From: Conus ventricosus
Taxonomy: Eukaryota; Mollusca; Gastropoda; Neogastropoda; Conidae
NCBI GenBank assembly: GCA_018398815.1
Contig: CM031620.1
Span: 60,407,134-60,471,133, forward strand
DNA length: 64,000 bases
Direction: 5' to 3'
The position numbers and the translations under genes are program-made. Below are positions 12,271 through 22,905 of the stretch, piece after piece. The notes beneath the pieces were generated by a model. That model worked only from the letters and a program-made list of their open reading frames with translations, was not told the origin of the DNA and ran no database searches. Position 1 is the first letter of the stretch. Each line of letters begins with the position of its first letter.

Positions 12271-12361
12271 GACACACACACAGCACACGCACATGACGCA
12301 CACACTGACGCACACACTGACGCATGCACGCAATCACTCACGCACGCACGCACACACACAC

Positions 12362-12402
<41 letters not shown>

Positions 12403-12450
12403 CACACACACACACATACACACACACACACACACACAGAGAGGCAAATG
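12216..12450. repeat. CT and CA microsatellites
   Basis: (CT)n at about 12,222-12,272 and 12,363-12,400, with CACA/CACG tracts around them. ORFs are repeat artefacts. Confidence 0.95.
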
Positions 12451-12795
12451 GACAGACAGACAGAGAAAGGAAAACAAACTTAGGTGATTGGATCTAATTG
12501 GTGGATCGTGCCGCTCTAATCTACGTGGCGCCCTTTCCTCGCTCTGTTATAACGGCTCTCTGAATCCAATCTCCTTTCAAAAATGAAGGAAGGAGAAGAA
12601 AAAAAAATTCCCTGGAATTCCCATCTGCAAGAAAGGTCAATAGCTGAAGACGCTTTAAAACCACCCTCCATCCCTCCCTCCTCTCTTCCTCTCCCCGCCG
12701 CCACACTTCACACACACTATCGATCCACTTGCAATTTTCCCCCTTTCCCCACACTATACATGCATAGGTAATTCCCCCTGTTTACAACATCCAAC

Positions 12796-12995
12796 CCCCC
12801 CCCCCCCCCCCCCCCCCCCCCCGTTCTTTTTCTATTTTTCTTATCCGTATTAATACAAGCGCAGCGGTTTTTTTTTTCCCGCTCACAAGATAGACCGTTC
12901 AAAAAGTTCTTATTTCTTTTCTTACCCGTATTGATACACGCGCAAGTTTTCCTTTTTTTTCCTCTCACAATATAGACCGTTCAAAAAGTTCTTAT
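12796..12995. repeat. Poly-C run followed by 81-bp duplication
   Basis: A run of about 26 C ends at 12,822. Two copies of a unit then start at 12,841 and 12,922; both contain CCGTAT, a T-rich block and ATAGACCGTTCAAAAAGTTC. Copies differ by several substitutions. Confidence 0.9.
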
Positions 12996-13148
12996 ATCAA
13001 GAATGAGGTGTTTTGAGAATCATCATGAAATGTTACTTTTTTATTTATATCATGAGAGCAAAACTAGAATTGCATGGCCGTAATTATTGTTGTTAGCTCT
13101 TTTCACCACCGACGATTTTGTTGTTTTTCATTCGGAGACAGACAGACA

Positions 13149-13150
13149 GG

Positions 13151-13206
<56 letters not shown>

Positions 13207-13236
13207 TGGGCACTAGAGATGGGGGAAGTGAGCGTG

Positions 13237-13302
<66 letters not shown>
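13149..13302. repeat. GA microsatellite, two blocks
   Basis: (GA)n at about 13,154-13,206 and 13,242-13,299, separated by about 35 bp of non-repeat sequence. Confidence 0.97.
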
Positions 13303-13674
13303 TACAATGCGAATGCGAATACGAAAGATATATGTTTCAAACTTGTAAGCCCATTCACAACAAGGGATAGGGGAAAGGGAGGTCAGTGAAATAATCGATT
13401 GGAATAAACATGAATATGAAAAAATAGAAATTAAAGTTCTTCGTGACAAGGAAACCATTTCAAGGAAGTATGACAATGTAACAACTGAACACCACAGTAA
13501 GGGTCACACAGTCACTGTGAGGAGCTATGTTTATCGTTCAGTCACGGTCAGATCGTATCCAGATCAGGATTTCCGTTCTCTCCGGCCGGCTTGTGGAAGC
13601 GGTCTTCTCTGTTGAAACTGCTCCACATACTGCCCAGCATGTTTGCATTGTTTGCTAAACATGTCGTCCTTTCA

Positions 13675-13866
13675 TTAGATATGGTGTTTTTGTCTGTCAC
13701 TCTTTCGGTGCACTGTCTGATCGCCGGTTGAGTTCTTCACAGATATGGAATGTTCGTTGCTTGAAGTATTCAAGACATTATCGGCATCTTCTCTGCTTTC
13801 GTCAGCATCGTCATCATCGCCACCACTGTCAACGGCACAGGTACTTTCGACCTCCCAGCTCATCAT
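13675..13866 (-). CDS. Unrecognised acidic minus-strand ORF, 63 residues (doubtful)
   Basis: Translation begins MMSWEVESTCAVDSGG, followed by a DDDDADESREDAD acidic stretch. The composition is not a simple-repeat artefact, and it lies downstream of and in the same orientation as the 14,042-14,560 ORF. It could therefore be another piece of one decayed or multi-exon gene. No domain is recognised and no clear splice sites link the two. Confidence 0.2.
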   Translation of the reverse strand: MMSWEVESTCAVDSGGDDDDADESREDADNVLNTSSNEHSISVKNSTGDQTVHRKSDRQKHHI

Positions 13867-14041
13867 CGAATGTTGTATCAGTGATGGATTGTGTACGTGT
13901 GTCGGTTTGTGTGGTGTAGACTGGCTTCCTCAGAGAAAGAGCTGGTCCGAAAACCTAAAGGATTAGACCAAACTGACCATGCCGGATCTCCTCACGACAG
14001 CTGCCAACAGAAGAGGCTGGAGAGAAACGGCGGCTGCCTCA

Positions 14042-14560
14042 TCACGTCCCCCCAACGACCCCAGCGGTCAGGGAATGAGATGATGATGATGAGACTGGCT
14101 TTCTTCTCCACACAATCGCACACATTTTGCTGAACAAACAATCACTAACACCGTCTCCTCCGAAAATTCCGCTGCCGTAGTCATGTTTCCCTTGCTGAAA
14201 AACAGACTGGGAGGAGTGGGGAGAAAGAGAGCGCGTGGGGGGGGGGGGGGGGGGGGTGATGGGGGGGGGGGGGGTAGAAGAACTGCTTGCCTTTTTCTCT
14301 TGAGCTATATTGAATTCCTGTGCGCTTCGGCTCTCCCCCTGTCTCGTATCACTTGGGATGGACATTTCCGTCGATACACAACTGGGGTCACGGTGACCGA
14401 GTTGTGATCTTTCACGCGCTGGGGTCAGGCGAAGAACAACAAGCGTTGGACTCCCGTTACCGTCGATTTTGAACGAAGACAGGGCCATTTCGTTCAGCAG
14501 TGTGTTGAGGAGGACACTTTCTAAGGTGGAGGGGAAATCGTTGACCGGCATACTGGGCAT
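14042..14560 (-). CDS. Unrecognised minus-strand ORF, 172 residues
   Basis: The first ~90 residues (MPSMPVNDFPSTLESVLLNT onward, then SSFKIDGNGSPTLVVLRLTP) have ordinary protein composition with varied codons. The middle runs through a poly-G/poly-C tract (14,236-14,272), giving Pro- and Ser-rich sequence, and the last part is uninformative. An in-frame stop lies just upstream of the first ATG, which favours that start if the ORF is real. No family is recognised. It may be an exon or a fragment of a mobile-element protein. Confidence 0.35.
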   Translation of the reverse strand: MPSMPVNDFPSTLESVLLNTLLNEMALSSFKIDGNGSPTLVVLRLTPARERSQLGHRDPSCVSTEMSIPSDTRQGESRSAQEFNIAQEKKASSSSTPPPPITPPPPPPTRSLSPHSSQSVFQQGKHDYGSGIFGGDGVSDCLFSKMCAIVWRRKPVSSSSSHSLTAGVVGGT

Positions 14561-14639
14561 AATTTAGTTGTTTTGTTGCAAATTTTTGTCCGCTCTGAAA
14601 AATCCTTCTTGCCAGTAGTCAAGCAAGGGAAGCCACCGA

Positions 14640-14720
14640 GAGAAGAGAGAGAGAGAGAGATTGACACCGACACAACTTTATTGCCATTAGCAAAAAGCCC
14701 TGTTGGCAAGGGGGTATCAT
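14640..14720 (-). repeat. LINE 3'-tail-like segment
   Basis: On the minus strand the sequence CCAACAGGGCTTTTTGCTAA leads to GGCAATAAAG and then a CT microsatellite. The same arrangement (GGGCTATGGCC, then an AATAAA-like or ATTGATTC segment, then CT repeat) appears near 19,285, 21,600 and 58,600. I infer related non-LTR retrotransposon 3' ends. Confidence 0.45.
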
Positions 14721-14879
14721 GAGTCATATCTAGCCGCAGCAGCTCTCAACAGCGTCTGAAAAGGAAAGGAAACAAATGCAAAAACTACCATTATGATGTT
14801 ACAAATACTCCAACACATATAACTGTTCTTCACTATCGATATCTATATTCAAATCTCAAAATCGTTATTAAATCCATTA

Positions 14880-16480
14880 AATACACTATAGAAATGCCCA
14901 TGACCATTGTTGCGAGCTGATTTCATTGTAAATAACCATTTTTTCTACAAATCGATCGAATGATGGAGCAGAATGATTTAGGTCGTTAACAGATAACGAT
15001 TCCTTAATTCGTTTTTCATCACATCTTTTTTCCTCTTTTTTTTTCCAGTGAATTATAGTCTTTCCTTTACCTAACGTAGGTTGCTTTGTGTTCTTTTTTG
15101 TTTCTTTGGATTTGGTTCTTTGATACCGCTTCAGACACCTTTTTCCACAACTTCTTCCTTTTCTCGCACTCATCACTTTCCAATCGCTCACTTCTCTCTT
15201 CCGTTTTCCCCCATTGGTCCTATTACCATACATGCAGCTGCACTGTACAAAGCTTTCACAACAATCTAAAGCAGCGTTGATATTTCACATCAAGGTAACT
15301 CTGTTGCTTCGTTACATCACTGTTTGAACTCATCTGAATCTATTCCTCCTTGTAGGTCATGGCTGTCAGACCAAATAATGCGTTCTTCCGTTAAGATAAT
15401 AATAATAATAATGATGATGATAATAATGATAATAACACGGATTTTTTTGTTGTGTTTTTTACATTGATAACTAACCTGCTTTCCATTTTATATCCCAGCG
15501 AAATGCCAGAAAAACAGACAATCCTGCTTTCCATTTTAATCCCAGCGGAAATGCCAGAAAACAGACAATCCTGCTTTCCATTTTAATCCCAGCGGAAATG
15601 CCAGAAAAACAAAGTCGCCTACTTTCATTCGGCAGTTTCTTCGTAAATCTTTACAATAAAATAATCAATTATGCTACTGCCATTAGATGACACAAATGTA
15701 AACTCTCCTTTCAAATCATCCTGGCATGTACCATTGAAAACTTCCAAGTCAAACAATGAAACACAGATCTAACAAAGATTTACTAAACTTATTTACACAC
15801 GAGTCTTTAGAACAGCGCTTTAAAACATTATTTCCGTCATTTTCATTATCTTCAATTCAGTACAATCATCTTCATCATAAGAATTATCATCATCACAGAT
15901 ATCAATACTATAATCACCATCCTTGTCAACATCACAATCTTCATCATCACTACCATCTCCTGGTATCAAATTTTTACATAGTCTTCAGTCTGGGCTGTTG
16001 ACGTCCAGTCCGTGCATTCAAATCACTACATAACAAGATATTCACACCCTTATTTTCTGTAATTTCTAACGTATTATCTCAGGAATCGAGATTCCATCTT
16101 TAACTGCATGATTTTATATAATGGCCCTCCCTGTAATTGGTAGAACTTCCCAGGTTGCCTTAAACGTTTTGCAAACATTATGATATCATGTTATCACAGT
16201 TTTACACTGACCTGAGTGACATACATTTCATACTTCTTTTTCACCATTAACACCCCACCCCAGAATGACGACCTTTATGTGATAATTTCGTTGCTGGACA
16301 ATGAAATTTAAGAAAATCTTTAAACACACCAGAAAAAAAATCAAACTTTTCATTAACAAATGTCTCAGTGAGGCAAACGAAATCGAAACCATTTATATAA
16401 ATTGATGAACGAAACATTGTTAAGTTTATTCCATAGTTTTTCTATATCATAATTAAGAAGTCTACATAGAGAGCTATAAA
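14880..16480 (-). mobile_element. Decayed LINE fragment: endonuclease domain and linker
   Basis: Read on the minus strand, 16,190-16,480 translates to an apurinic-type endonuclease segment: FDFVCLTETFVNEKFDF (rc of about 16,330-16,386), followed by FHCPATKLSHKGRHSG. This matches the conserved region of CR1-like LINE endonucleases as I know it. Further downstream the 115-residue ORF at 14,886-15,233 (YQRTKSKETKKNT, then SSQQW) resembles the linker between endonuclease and reverse transcriptase. The reverse transcriptase itself is not visible to the left. Reading frames are broken and ATA and CAT microsatellites interrupt it. Confidence 0.65.
15475..15616. repeat. 47-48 bp tandem repeat, three copies
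   Basis: Units starting CCTGCTTTCCATTTTA occur at 15,475, 15,523 and 15,570. Each contains CCCAGCG and AAATGCCAGAAAA. It sits within the decayed LINE region, so it may have amplified inside that element. Confidence 0.95.
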
Positions 16481-17444
16481 GTTAGTGCTATTAAAATCTA
16501 ATTCCTTGACAGGTGATGAGACAAAAAGTGAAATATTCTTCCATTTAAAGACAGACTCTTCTTCAATAGATGCTTATGCATGTATAAGGTAGTTAAGGGA
16601 ATAGCTCCTGAGAAAATTATCCGAAACGTTGTAAATAATGAAAATTGACATGTTCACAAAACTTGCATTTCCCACACCCTGTAACAATCATTACAGATCA
16701 AGTTTCACGTGTTGTGGAGGAACGGCATGGAACAATTCACCTTCCTCTTTGAAGTCATGTCCTTCTAAACTACTATTTTTTAAAAAGCGCTGAAAAAGAA
16801 TTTGATGGATAAATTATAAAGTGATCTATGATTATTCATATTATTTTAGATTCTCTCTCTCTCTCTCTCTCTCTCATCATCATCCATCATCGTCATTATT
16901 TTCATCACATTGTCTGAGAGAGCAAGGAACGCCGACAGTGAAACCGAAGAAAACCCAGCCCTACAGACAGTGGGACCCAACAAGACGAGAGACGACGGGG
17001 CGGGCTGCACAGAGAGAGAGAAACGACCATGACGTGGGGAAGAAAGGAAACCACTCCATTTTTTGCCGTCTTGTTTACGCAAACTGCCCACGATACCAAG
17101 ACGGACAAAACTGTCGTCTGCGTCAGAACACTTAATCGCCAACCTCTTCCGCCGCGTCTTAAAGGGGCTTCGCTCTTATGTCTACCAAAAATGGAAGGGG
17201 GAGCCACTCCTGGCGAGCCATCGTTATCGACTCATTCATCAGTGCGCGTGTATCGATTGCCTTGCTGTTGACATCCCTGGCTCCCTGCGTCCTACACAAC
17301 TCACACACCTACCCTCTTCTCCCACCCCCATCTCTCACCTTCCCCTGCCCACCGACTCCCATTCCCATCCCTCCCCCCTCCCCCCCCTCCAACTCCTCAC
17401 AGCCAGCCTCTAGCCTTCCTAACCTCTATCCGCCACCCCCCCCC

Positions 17445-17489
<45 letters not shown>

Positions 17490-17739
17490 TCTTCCCTCGG
17501 TAGGTCCACTATAGCACCGACATAGTATGGCAACTGGCTGGAATCAAATTTTTTTTTATTATACCTAGCTTTCACGCAGACGAAGTACAGGCGGGGGCAG
17601 GGAGTTGTTTTTTGGTCTGATGTTTGTCTGTCTGTCTGCCATGTAACTTTTGAATTCTAGAGCCTTATCTGGTTTGTTCGTTGAGTCATATCAGGTCGAC
17701 CTCGGTCGGTCGTAGCTGACCATGGATAGAGCATATCCG
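16481..17739. other. No supported gene
   Basis: AT-rich to 16,850, then a (CT)n tract (16,853-16,875) and GC-richer sequence. An ORF starting at 17,178 (MSTKNGRGSHSWRAIV) has a hydrophobic stretch VSIALLLTSLAPCVL that could be a signal anchor. However, it runs straight into Pro/Ser low complexity and has no clear donor, so I do not call it a gene. A (CT)n tract ends at about 17,488. Confidence 0.4.
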
Positions 17740-18345
17740 ACCTAATATTTAGCTATCTGAGCGAGCGTCGCCTGTGGCTGTAGAGACCGATGCGAGAGTG
17801 GCAGACTGTCACATCTGTATGTTGACACACACTGGTTTGTTGGCCGTCATCCCCTTTCTGCGGGCTCGTTTTTCTGCTGCAGCAGCTGTCAGTTTGTCTT
17901 CGCCAATCCCCAGCTGTTGCGGTCTGCTGCGAGGTCCCCCCAGGACTCGGGTGTTGATCTCAAGCGCCTTCGTGTCTCTTGCAAACGTCTTTGTATCTCA
18001 GTTGTGGGCAGACAATGCTTCTCTGCCCTGCGGCCAGCTCTCCGTGGAGGATGTCTTTTGGGATGCGAGCATCCTCCATGCGGCAAACGTAGCCCAGCCA
18101 ACGCAGCCGACGCTCTCAGCTGGGTTACATGGGAGGGAGGCCAGTGCGAGCAGGACATCGGTGTTGGTCACCCTGTCTTGCCAGGAGATGCCCGAGTATA
18201 CGCCGGAGGCTCCTGAGGTGGAAGGCACCATTTCAGTGACAGACAGGTCGTAGGGACGGTGTCTCCTCTGGTGAGTTGCCTTGCCACTATCTGATACTGA
18301 CTGCTCCCTGAGGGCTACCAGTGCTAGGACGAACTGGGTGTGGTT
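17740..18345 (-). mobile_element. 3' end of a minus-strand LINE ORF
   Basis: The minus strand encodes, with frame changes, LRSLRRILG then ISWQDRVTNTDVL (about 18,150-18,215), GRMEDARIPKDILHGELAAG and LRYKDVCKR (about 18,000-18,080), and finally CHSRIGLYSH (about 17,780-17,810). This is the characteristic C-terminal region found downstream of reverse transcriptase in a large group of invertebrate non-LTR retrotransposons. Upstream reverse transcriptase is missing, so this is a 5'-truncated copy. The frames are broken at least twice. Confidence 0.75.
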
Positions 18346-18489
18346 GTGCACGTGATGGATCCAATGAGTGGTGTAGGAGAAATGTTGGTGAACAGGTCAG
18401 ATGACGAGAGGAAAATGAACAGGTACCGTAAGACTCCGCGATAGACTCGTAGGCCACAACGTTATTGCTATCCCGACAACGTTATTGCT

Positions 18490-18825
18490 ATCCCGATTTT
18501 TTTTTTAATTTTTTTTTTATGACAGTTTAGTGGACATATGGGGAGGTCTGGCGGCGTTCTCTCCCTGTTTACTGCCATAGTGCATGTTTGGGTATGTCTG
18601 TAATTTCTATAACCCAAAACGACTTGACTGGAATGACCGGGTCCTTTTTTTCTCTGCATCTGATCTAACGTGCCAGACGCACCGTCTAGCAACCAGTACA
18701 CCTGCACATAACTGACAAGGGAGATCGAAGGGAAAAAGTGACTCTTCTTCACCCGCCGGTATTCGAACACGCTCCCTTTCAGCTTGAAAATAAAATGTTT
18801 TAACCACTGGAACGTCGCACCTTTT
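18490..18825 (-). repeat. tRNA-derived SINE with A-rich tail
   Basis: On the minus strand a tRNA-like head begins with GGTGCGACGTTCCAGTGG (18,804-18,821) and has a B-box-like GTGTTCGAATAC (18,759-18,770). A body follows containing TTATGTGCAGGTGTAC and GGGTTATAGAAATTACAG. It ends in an A-rich tail at about 18,497-18,522. The body resembles a SINE common in caenogastropod snails, as I recall it. The 144-residue ORF across it is spurious. A tandem 21-bp pair (AACGTTATTGCTATCCCGA) lies at its 3' junction. Confidence 0.75.
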
Positions 18826-19230
18826 TTATCTTGTATTTTAACTCGCTGATATGTATACACAGATAACAACCAAATCAAATGTTTTTTCGCGTATCTTACC
18901 AAAACAAATGAAGGTGGACAATTTCACAGAATTATTACTGATAAATAAAGGATAGGCAAAACGAACGGGTGAACAGACGGGCGAACAGACGGGCAGAAAG
19001 ACTAATAGGCGATCGCGAGCATAAAGGAAAAAAAAAAATTTTTAAAAAAAAAATCAGAGCTGCAGACGCATATCACCCCCGCATGTTATTGCAATTTATA
19101 GTGCTTACTAAAAATTGCTTTATCATGCATATCTTAGAATGAGAATTCCTCCATGAACCACACCACACACACACACACAGAGAGAGAGAGAGAAAAGGGG
19201 AAAAGAGAGAGAGAGAGAGAGAGAGAGAAG

Positions 19231-19592
19231 GAGACGGAAATGGAAACTGGAAACGGAAAATTGAATCAATAAAGGCCATAGCCCCATTTGAAGGGGGGTG
19301 AATTCACAAATGCTGTACAATAATGTACAAAGTAAGTAAGCAAAGTCAAAACAAATAGCACATACCGACATGCTACATTTTTCCTAGATCAGTTAAGCTG
19401 CCTTACAGATGAGCAGGGGGATTCCAGGTTCGTTTTTTCAAATGTGCGCGGGAAATTTTGGGAAAAATTACAGATATAAGCACAGATTCTCATAAAGGTT
19501 CGTTCTGATTTTAGGGAAGTAAAGAAAGCACGAACGACAGTCATGACCCATGTTTGACTCACGAACAGTCCCTGACCCATGTTTGACCCCCG
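19231..19592 (-). repeat. Repeat X, copy 1 (LINE 3'-UTR-like) with start of 28-bp repeat
   Basis: This block (GAGACGGAAATGGAAACTGG onward) recurs at 21,555 with high identity. Read on the minus strand it runs TGTACAGCATTTGTGAATTC, then CCCCTTCAAATGGGGCTATG, GCCTTTATTGATTC, and a CT microsatellite, like the 3' end of a non-LTR element. The right edge holds two copies of the 28-bp unit TCATGACCCATGTTTGACTC, which forms an array after copy 2. The C-rich satellite starts directly after it. Confidence 0.7.
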
Positions 19593-21495
19593 TTCCTGTC
19601 TTTTTCCCATATCCTGTCCTCCTCCCCTCTCCCCCCCCCCCCCCCCCCCCCCCGTTTTCCCGTCTTTCACCATATCCTGTCCCTCCTCCGTCTCCCCCCC
19701 CTCCCCCTTTCCTGTCTTTTCCCCTATCCTGTCCCCTCCATCTCCCCCCCTCCCCATCCCTGTCTTTTTCCCATATCCTGTACCTCCTCCCTCCCCCCCC
19801 CCCTTCCTGTCTTTTCCCATATCCTGTCCCCCCTCCATCTCCCCCCCCCCATCCCCGTCTTTTCCCATATCCTGTACCTCCTCCATCCCCCCCCCCCCTT
19901 CCTGTCTTCCCCATATCCTGTTCATCTCCCCCCGTCCCTGTCTTTTCCCATATCCTGTCCTCCGGCCTACCCCCCCCCCCTCCCCCGTTCCTGTTTTTCC
20001 CATATCCTATCCCCCCTCCCTTCCCCCCCCCCCCCCCCCCCCCTCCCTGTCTTTTCCCATATCCTGTCCTTCTCCGTCTCCCCCCCCCCCCCCTTCCCCC
20101 CCCCCCCGTCCTGTCTTTTCCCCTATCCTGTCCTTCCTCCGTTCCCCCCCCCCCTTCCCCCCCCCCCCCCCCCCCGTCCCTGTCTTTTTCCCATATCCTG
20201 TCCTTCTCCGTCTCCCCCCCCCCTTCCCCCCCCCCCCCCCGGGCCCTGTCTCTCCCCATATCCTGTCCCTCCTCCGTCCCCCCCCCCCCCCCCCCCCGTT
20301 CCTGTCTTTTCCATACCGTCCCTCCTCCATTTCCCCCCCTCCCCGTCCCTGTCTCTCCCCATATCCCGTCCTCCTCCTCTCCCCCCCCCCCCCCCCCCCC
20401 GTTCTGTCTTTTCCCATATCCTGTCCCTCCTCCATTTACCCCCCTCCCCGTCCCTGTCCTCCCCCATTTCCTGTCCCTCCTCCGTCTCCCCCCTTCCCCC
20501 CCATTCCTGCCTTTTTTCCCATATCCTGTCCCTCCTCCGTCTCTCCCCCCCCCCCCCCCCTTCCGCCTTTTTCCCCCCCTTCCCCCTCCTCCCCCCTCCC
20601 CTCCCCCCCCCCTGTCCCTGTCTTTCCCCCACACCTGCCTCTCCGTCCCCCCCCCCCCCCCCCCATCCCTGCTTTCCCATATCCTGTCCCTCTCCGTCTC
20701 CCTCCCCCCACCTCCCTGTCTTTTCCCATATCCTGCCCCTCCTCCCTCCTCCCCCCACCTCCCTGTCTTTTCCCATATCCTGTCCCTCCTCCGTCCCCTC
20801 CCCCCCCACCTCCCTGTCTTTTTCCCCTATCCTATCCTCCTCCGTGTCCCTCCCCCCCCCCCTCCCTGTCTTTTTCCCATATCCTGTCCCTCCTCCGTTC
20901 TCCCCCCCCCCCTGTCTTTTCCCATACCTGTCCCCCCTCCCTCTCCTCCCCCCACCCTCCCTGTCTTTTCCCCTATCCCGTCCCTCCTCCGTCTCCCTCC
21001 CCCACCTCCCTGTCTTTTTCCATATCCTATCCCTCCTCCGTCTCTGCCCCCCTCCCCCCCCCCCCCCCGTTCCTGTCTTTCCCATATCCTATCCTCCTCC
21101 GTCCCCCCCCCCCGTCCCTGTCTTTTCCCATATCCTGTCCCTCCTCCATCTCCCCTTCCCCCACCTCCCCGTCTTTTCCCCTATCCTGTCCCTCCTCCAT
21201 CTCCCTCCCCCACCTCCCCGTCTTTCCATATCCTGTCCCTCCTCCATCTCCCTTCCCCCACCTCCCTGTCTTTTCCCATATCCTGTCCTCCTCCATCTCC
21301 CTTCCCCCACCTCCCTGTCTTTTTCCCTATCCTGTCCCTCCCTCATCTCCCTTCCCCCACCTCCCTGTCTTTTCCCATATCCTGTCCCTCCCTCCATCTC
21401 CCTTCCCCCACCTCCCCGTCTTTTCTATATCCTGTCCCCCCTCCATCTCCCTTCCCCCACCTCCCCGTCTTTTCCCATATCCTGTCCCTCCTCCG
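19580..21495. repeat. C-rich satellite, array 1
   Basis: Units of about 45-60 bp share the core CTGTCTTTTCCCATATCCTG followed by TCCCTCCTCCGTCTC and a variable C-run of up to about 25. Toward the right end, units carry TTCCCCCACCTCC instead of long C-runs. It lies between the two copies of repeat X. The long proline-rich plus-strand ORFs (681 and 688 residues) and glycine/arginine-rich minus-strand ORFs are translations of the satellite. Confidence 0.97.
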
Positions 21496-21501
21496 TCACA
21501 C

Positions 21502-21554
<53 letters not shown>

Positions 21555-21559
<5 letters not shown>

Positions 21560-21860
21560 GGAAATGGAAACTGGAAACGGAAATTGAATCAATAAAGGCC
21601 ATAGCCCCATTTGAAGGGGATGAATTCACAAATGCTGTACAATAATGTACAAAGTGAAGTAAGCAAAGTCAAAAACAGCACATACCGACATGCTGACATT
21701 TTTCCATAGATCAGTTAAGCTGCCTTACAGATGAGCAGGGTATTCCAGGTTCCGTTATCAAATGTGCGCGAATTTGGAAAACTATACAGATATAAGCACA
21801 GATTCTTCATAATGTGTTCGTTCTGATTTGAGGTAAGTAGAGATGCACGGAACAGACAGT
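21555..21860 (-). repeat. Repeat X, copy 2
   Basis: Second copy of the 19,231 block, preceded by the same (GA)n microsatellite. Indels distinguish it from copy 1, mostly at G-, T- or A-runs. The 28-bp repeat array follows immediately. Confidence 0.85.
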
Positions 21861-22041
21861 CATGACCCATGTTTGACTCACGAACAGTCATGACCCATGT
21901 TTGACTCACGAACAGTCATGACCCATGTTTAACTCCCGAACAGTCATGACCCATGTTTGACTCACGAACAGTCATGACCCATGTTTGACTCACGAACAGT
22001 CATGACCCATGTTTGACTCACGAACAGTCATGACCCATGTT
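21861..22041. repeat. 28-bp tandem repeat, about six to seven copies
   Basis: TCATGACCCATGTTTGACTC plus ACGAACAG repeats from about 21,858 to 22,041, with one variant unit reading TTTAACTCCCGAACAG. It expands the two units seen at 19,541-19,590. Confidence 0.96.
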
Positions 22042-22130
22042 GGGCCGGAATAGCTCGTTTGGTAGAGCGCCGGACTTGTGATCTTGGTGATCCTGGGGTT
22101 GCGGATTCGAGTCTCCGCCGATCTTTTCGT
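22042..22130 (+). repeat. tRNA-like SINE head
   Basis: GGCCGGAATAGCTCGTTTGG with TAGAGC matches a tRNA acceptor, D-arm and A-box; GGATTCGAGTCTC (22,103-22,115) matches the B-box. The loop CTTGTGA would place TGT as anticodon. An extra T in the 3' side of the anticodon stem and the loss of acceptor pairing argue against a working tRNA gene, so I call it a SINE head. No clear SINE body follows. Confidence 0.6.
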
Positions 22131-22520
22131 ACAGGGGTTTTTTCCTTCTATTACTATTGGTTTCGACTCCATTTCCAATACATTTTCTTCGAAGAACTGA
22201 AACTCGAGTTCCGTGTGTAAACGCCGCAAAAAATCTTGAAACACTGTAAAACCCATCCCCAAAACATTCGAAGAGAACCATTTGGGCCCTTTCGTAGGGA
22301 TACACTTAACATGACAGCACTCTGCGTGAAAAATCGAAAAATAAAGGTTGTAAATTAAAAATAACAATATTGGGGGAAGACAGGGGAAACAACTGAATAA
22401 GCCCAGCAGGCAGCCTTCAATTCGGCTGTACCGAATATAGCCTGTTGTAAAACTAAATACGGATTGAAAAACGCTTAAGGCTTGGCTCGGCCGGGGGGAG
22501 GGTGCTATAAGTACTCTTAT
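22131..22520. other. No gene seen
   Basis: AT-rich complex sequence between the tRNA-like head and the LINE fragment. It may be 3' sequence of the minus-strand LINE, but this cannot be shown. Confidence 0.4.
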
Positions 22521-22559
22521 AAAATAAAAGTGACACACTAACTATACACTACTACTACA

Positions 22560-22905
22560 ATGAAATAATAATAAAGTTTCCCCTTTGGAATCCAGATTCA
22601 CAAGATAATATAAACTTTTTAGGGGCAAACTGTTTTCTTCCATACGGAAAATTTTTAGCCATATCTAAAGAATCGAAAATTTGATTCTGTATAAATAGGG
22701 TGAGGTCCCGTCTCTCCATAAACTAACTCATTCGAGGTTTTGGTATGAACGCCAAGGAATTTCTTCAGTGCATACAAGTGACTCTAATCAATATGTGTTC
22801 CTGCTTTATCTAATCCCCACAATTCCGCGCCATACATAGCGATAGACAGAACCTGAGAATCAAATGTTTTAAGAAACACATCTAAAGGATGACTTTAAAG
22901 CAAAA
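22560..22905 (-). mobile_element. LINE C-terminal fragment
   Basis: The minus strand translates as PLDVFLKTFDSQVLSIAMYG, AELWGLDKAGTHI, LYALKKFLGV and ELVYGETG in one frame with an internal stop. This is the conserved thumb/C-terminal segment that follows reverse transcriptase in CR1/L2-like LINEs. No reverse transcriptase core is found to its right, so it is an internally truncated remnant. It could be the coding part of the same insertion whose tail is repeat X copy 2, 0.7 kb away on the same strand. Confidence 0.7.

Noticed and set aside
17178..17525. First coding exon with a signal anchor (MSTKNGRGSHSWRAIV)
   Set aside because: The hydrophobic part is suggestive, but there is no convincing donor or link to downstream exons and the ORF runs into Pro/Ser low complexity.
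19550..21645. 681- and 688-residue proline/serine-rich plus-strand ORFs
   Set aside because: They read a C-rich satellite in two frames at once and have no domain, start context or splice signals. The opposite strand is equally open.
22042..22130. Functional tRNA gene
   Set aside because: The anticodon stem has an extra base, the acceptor arm does not pair well and no terminator run follows the expected end. A SINE head explains it better.
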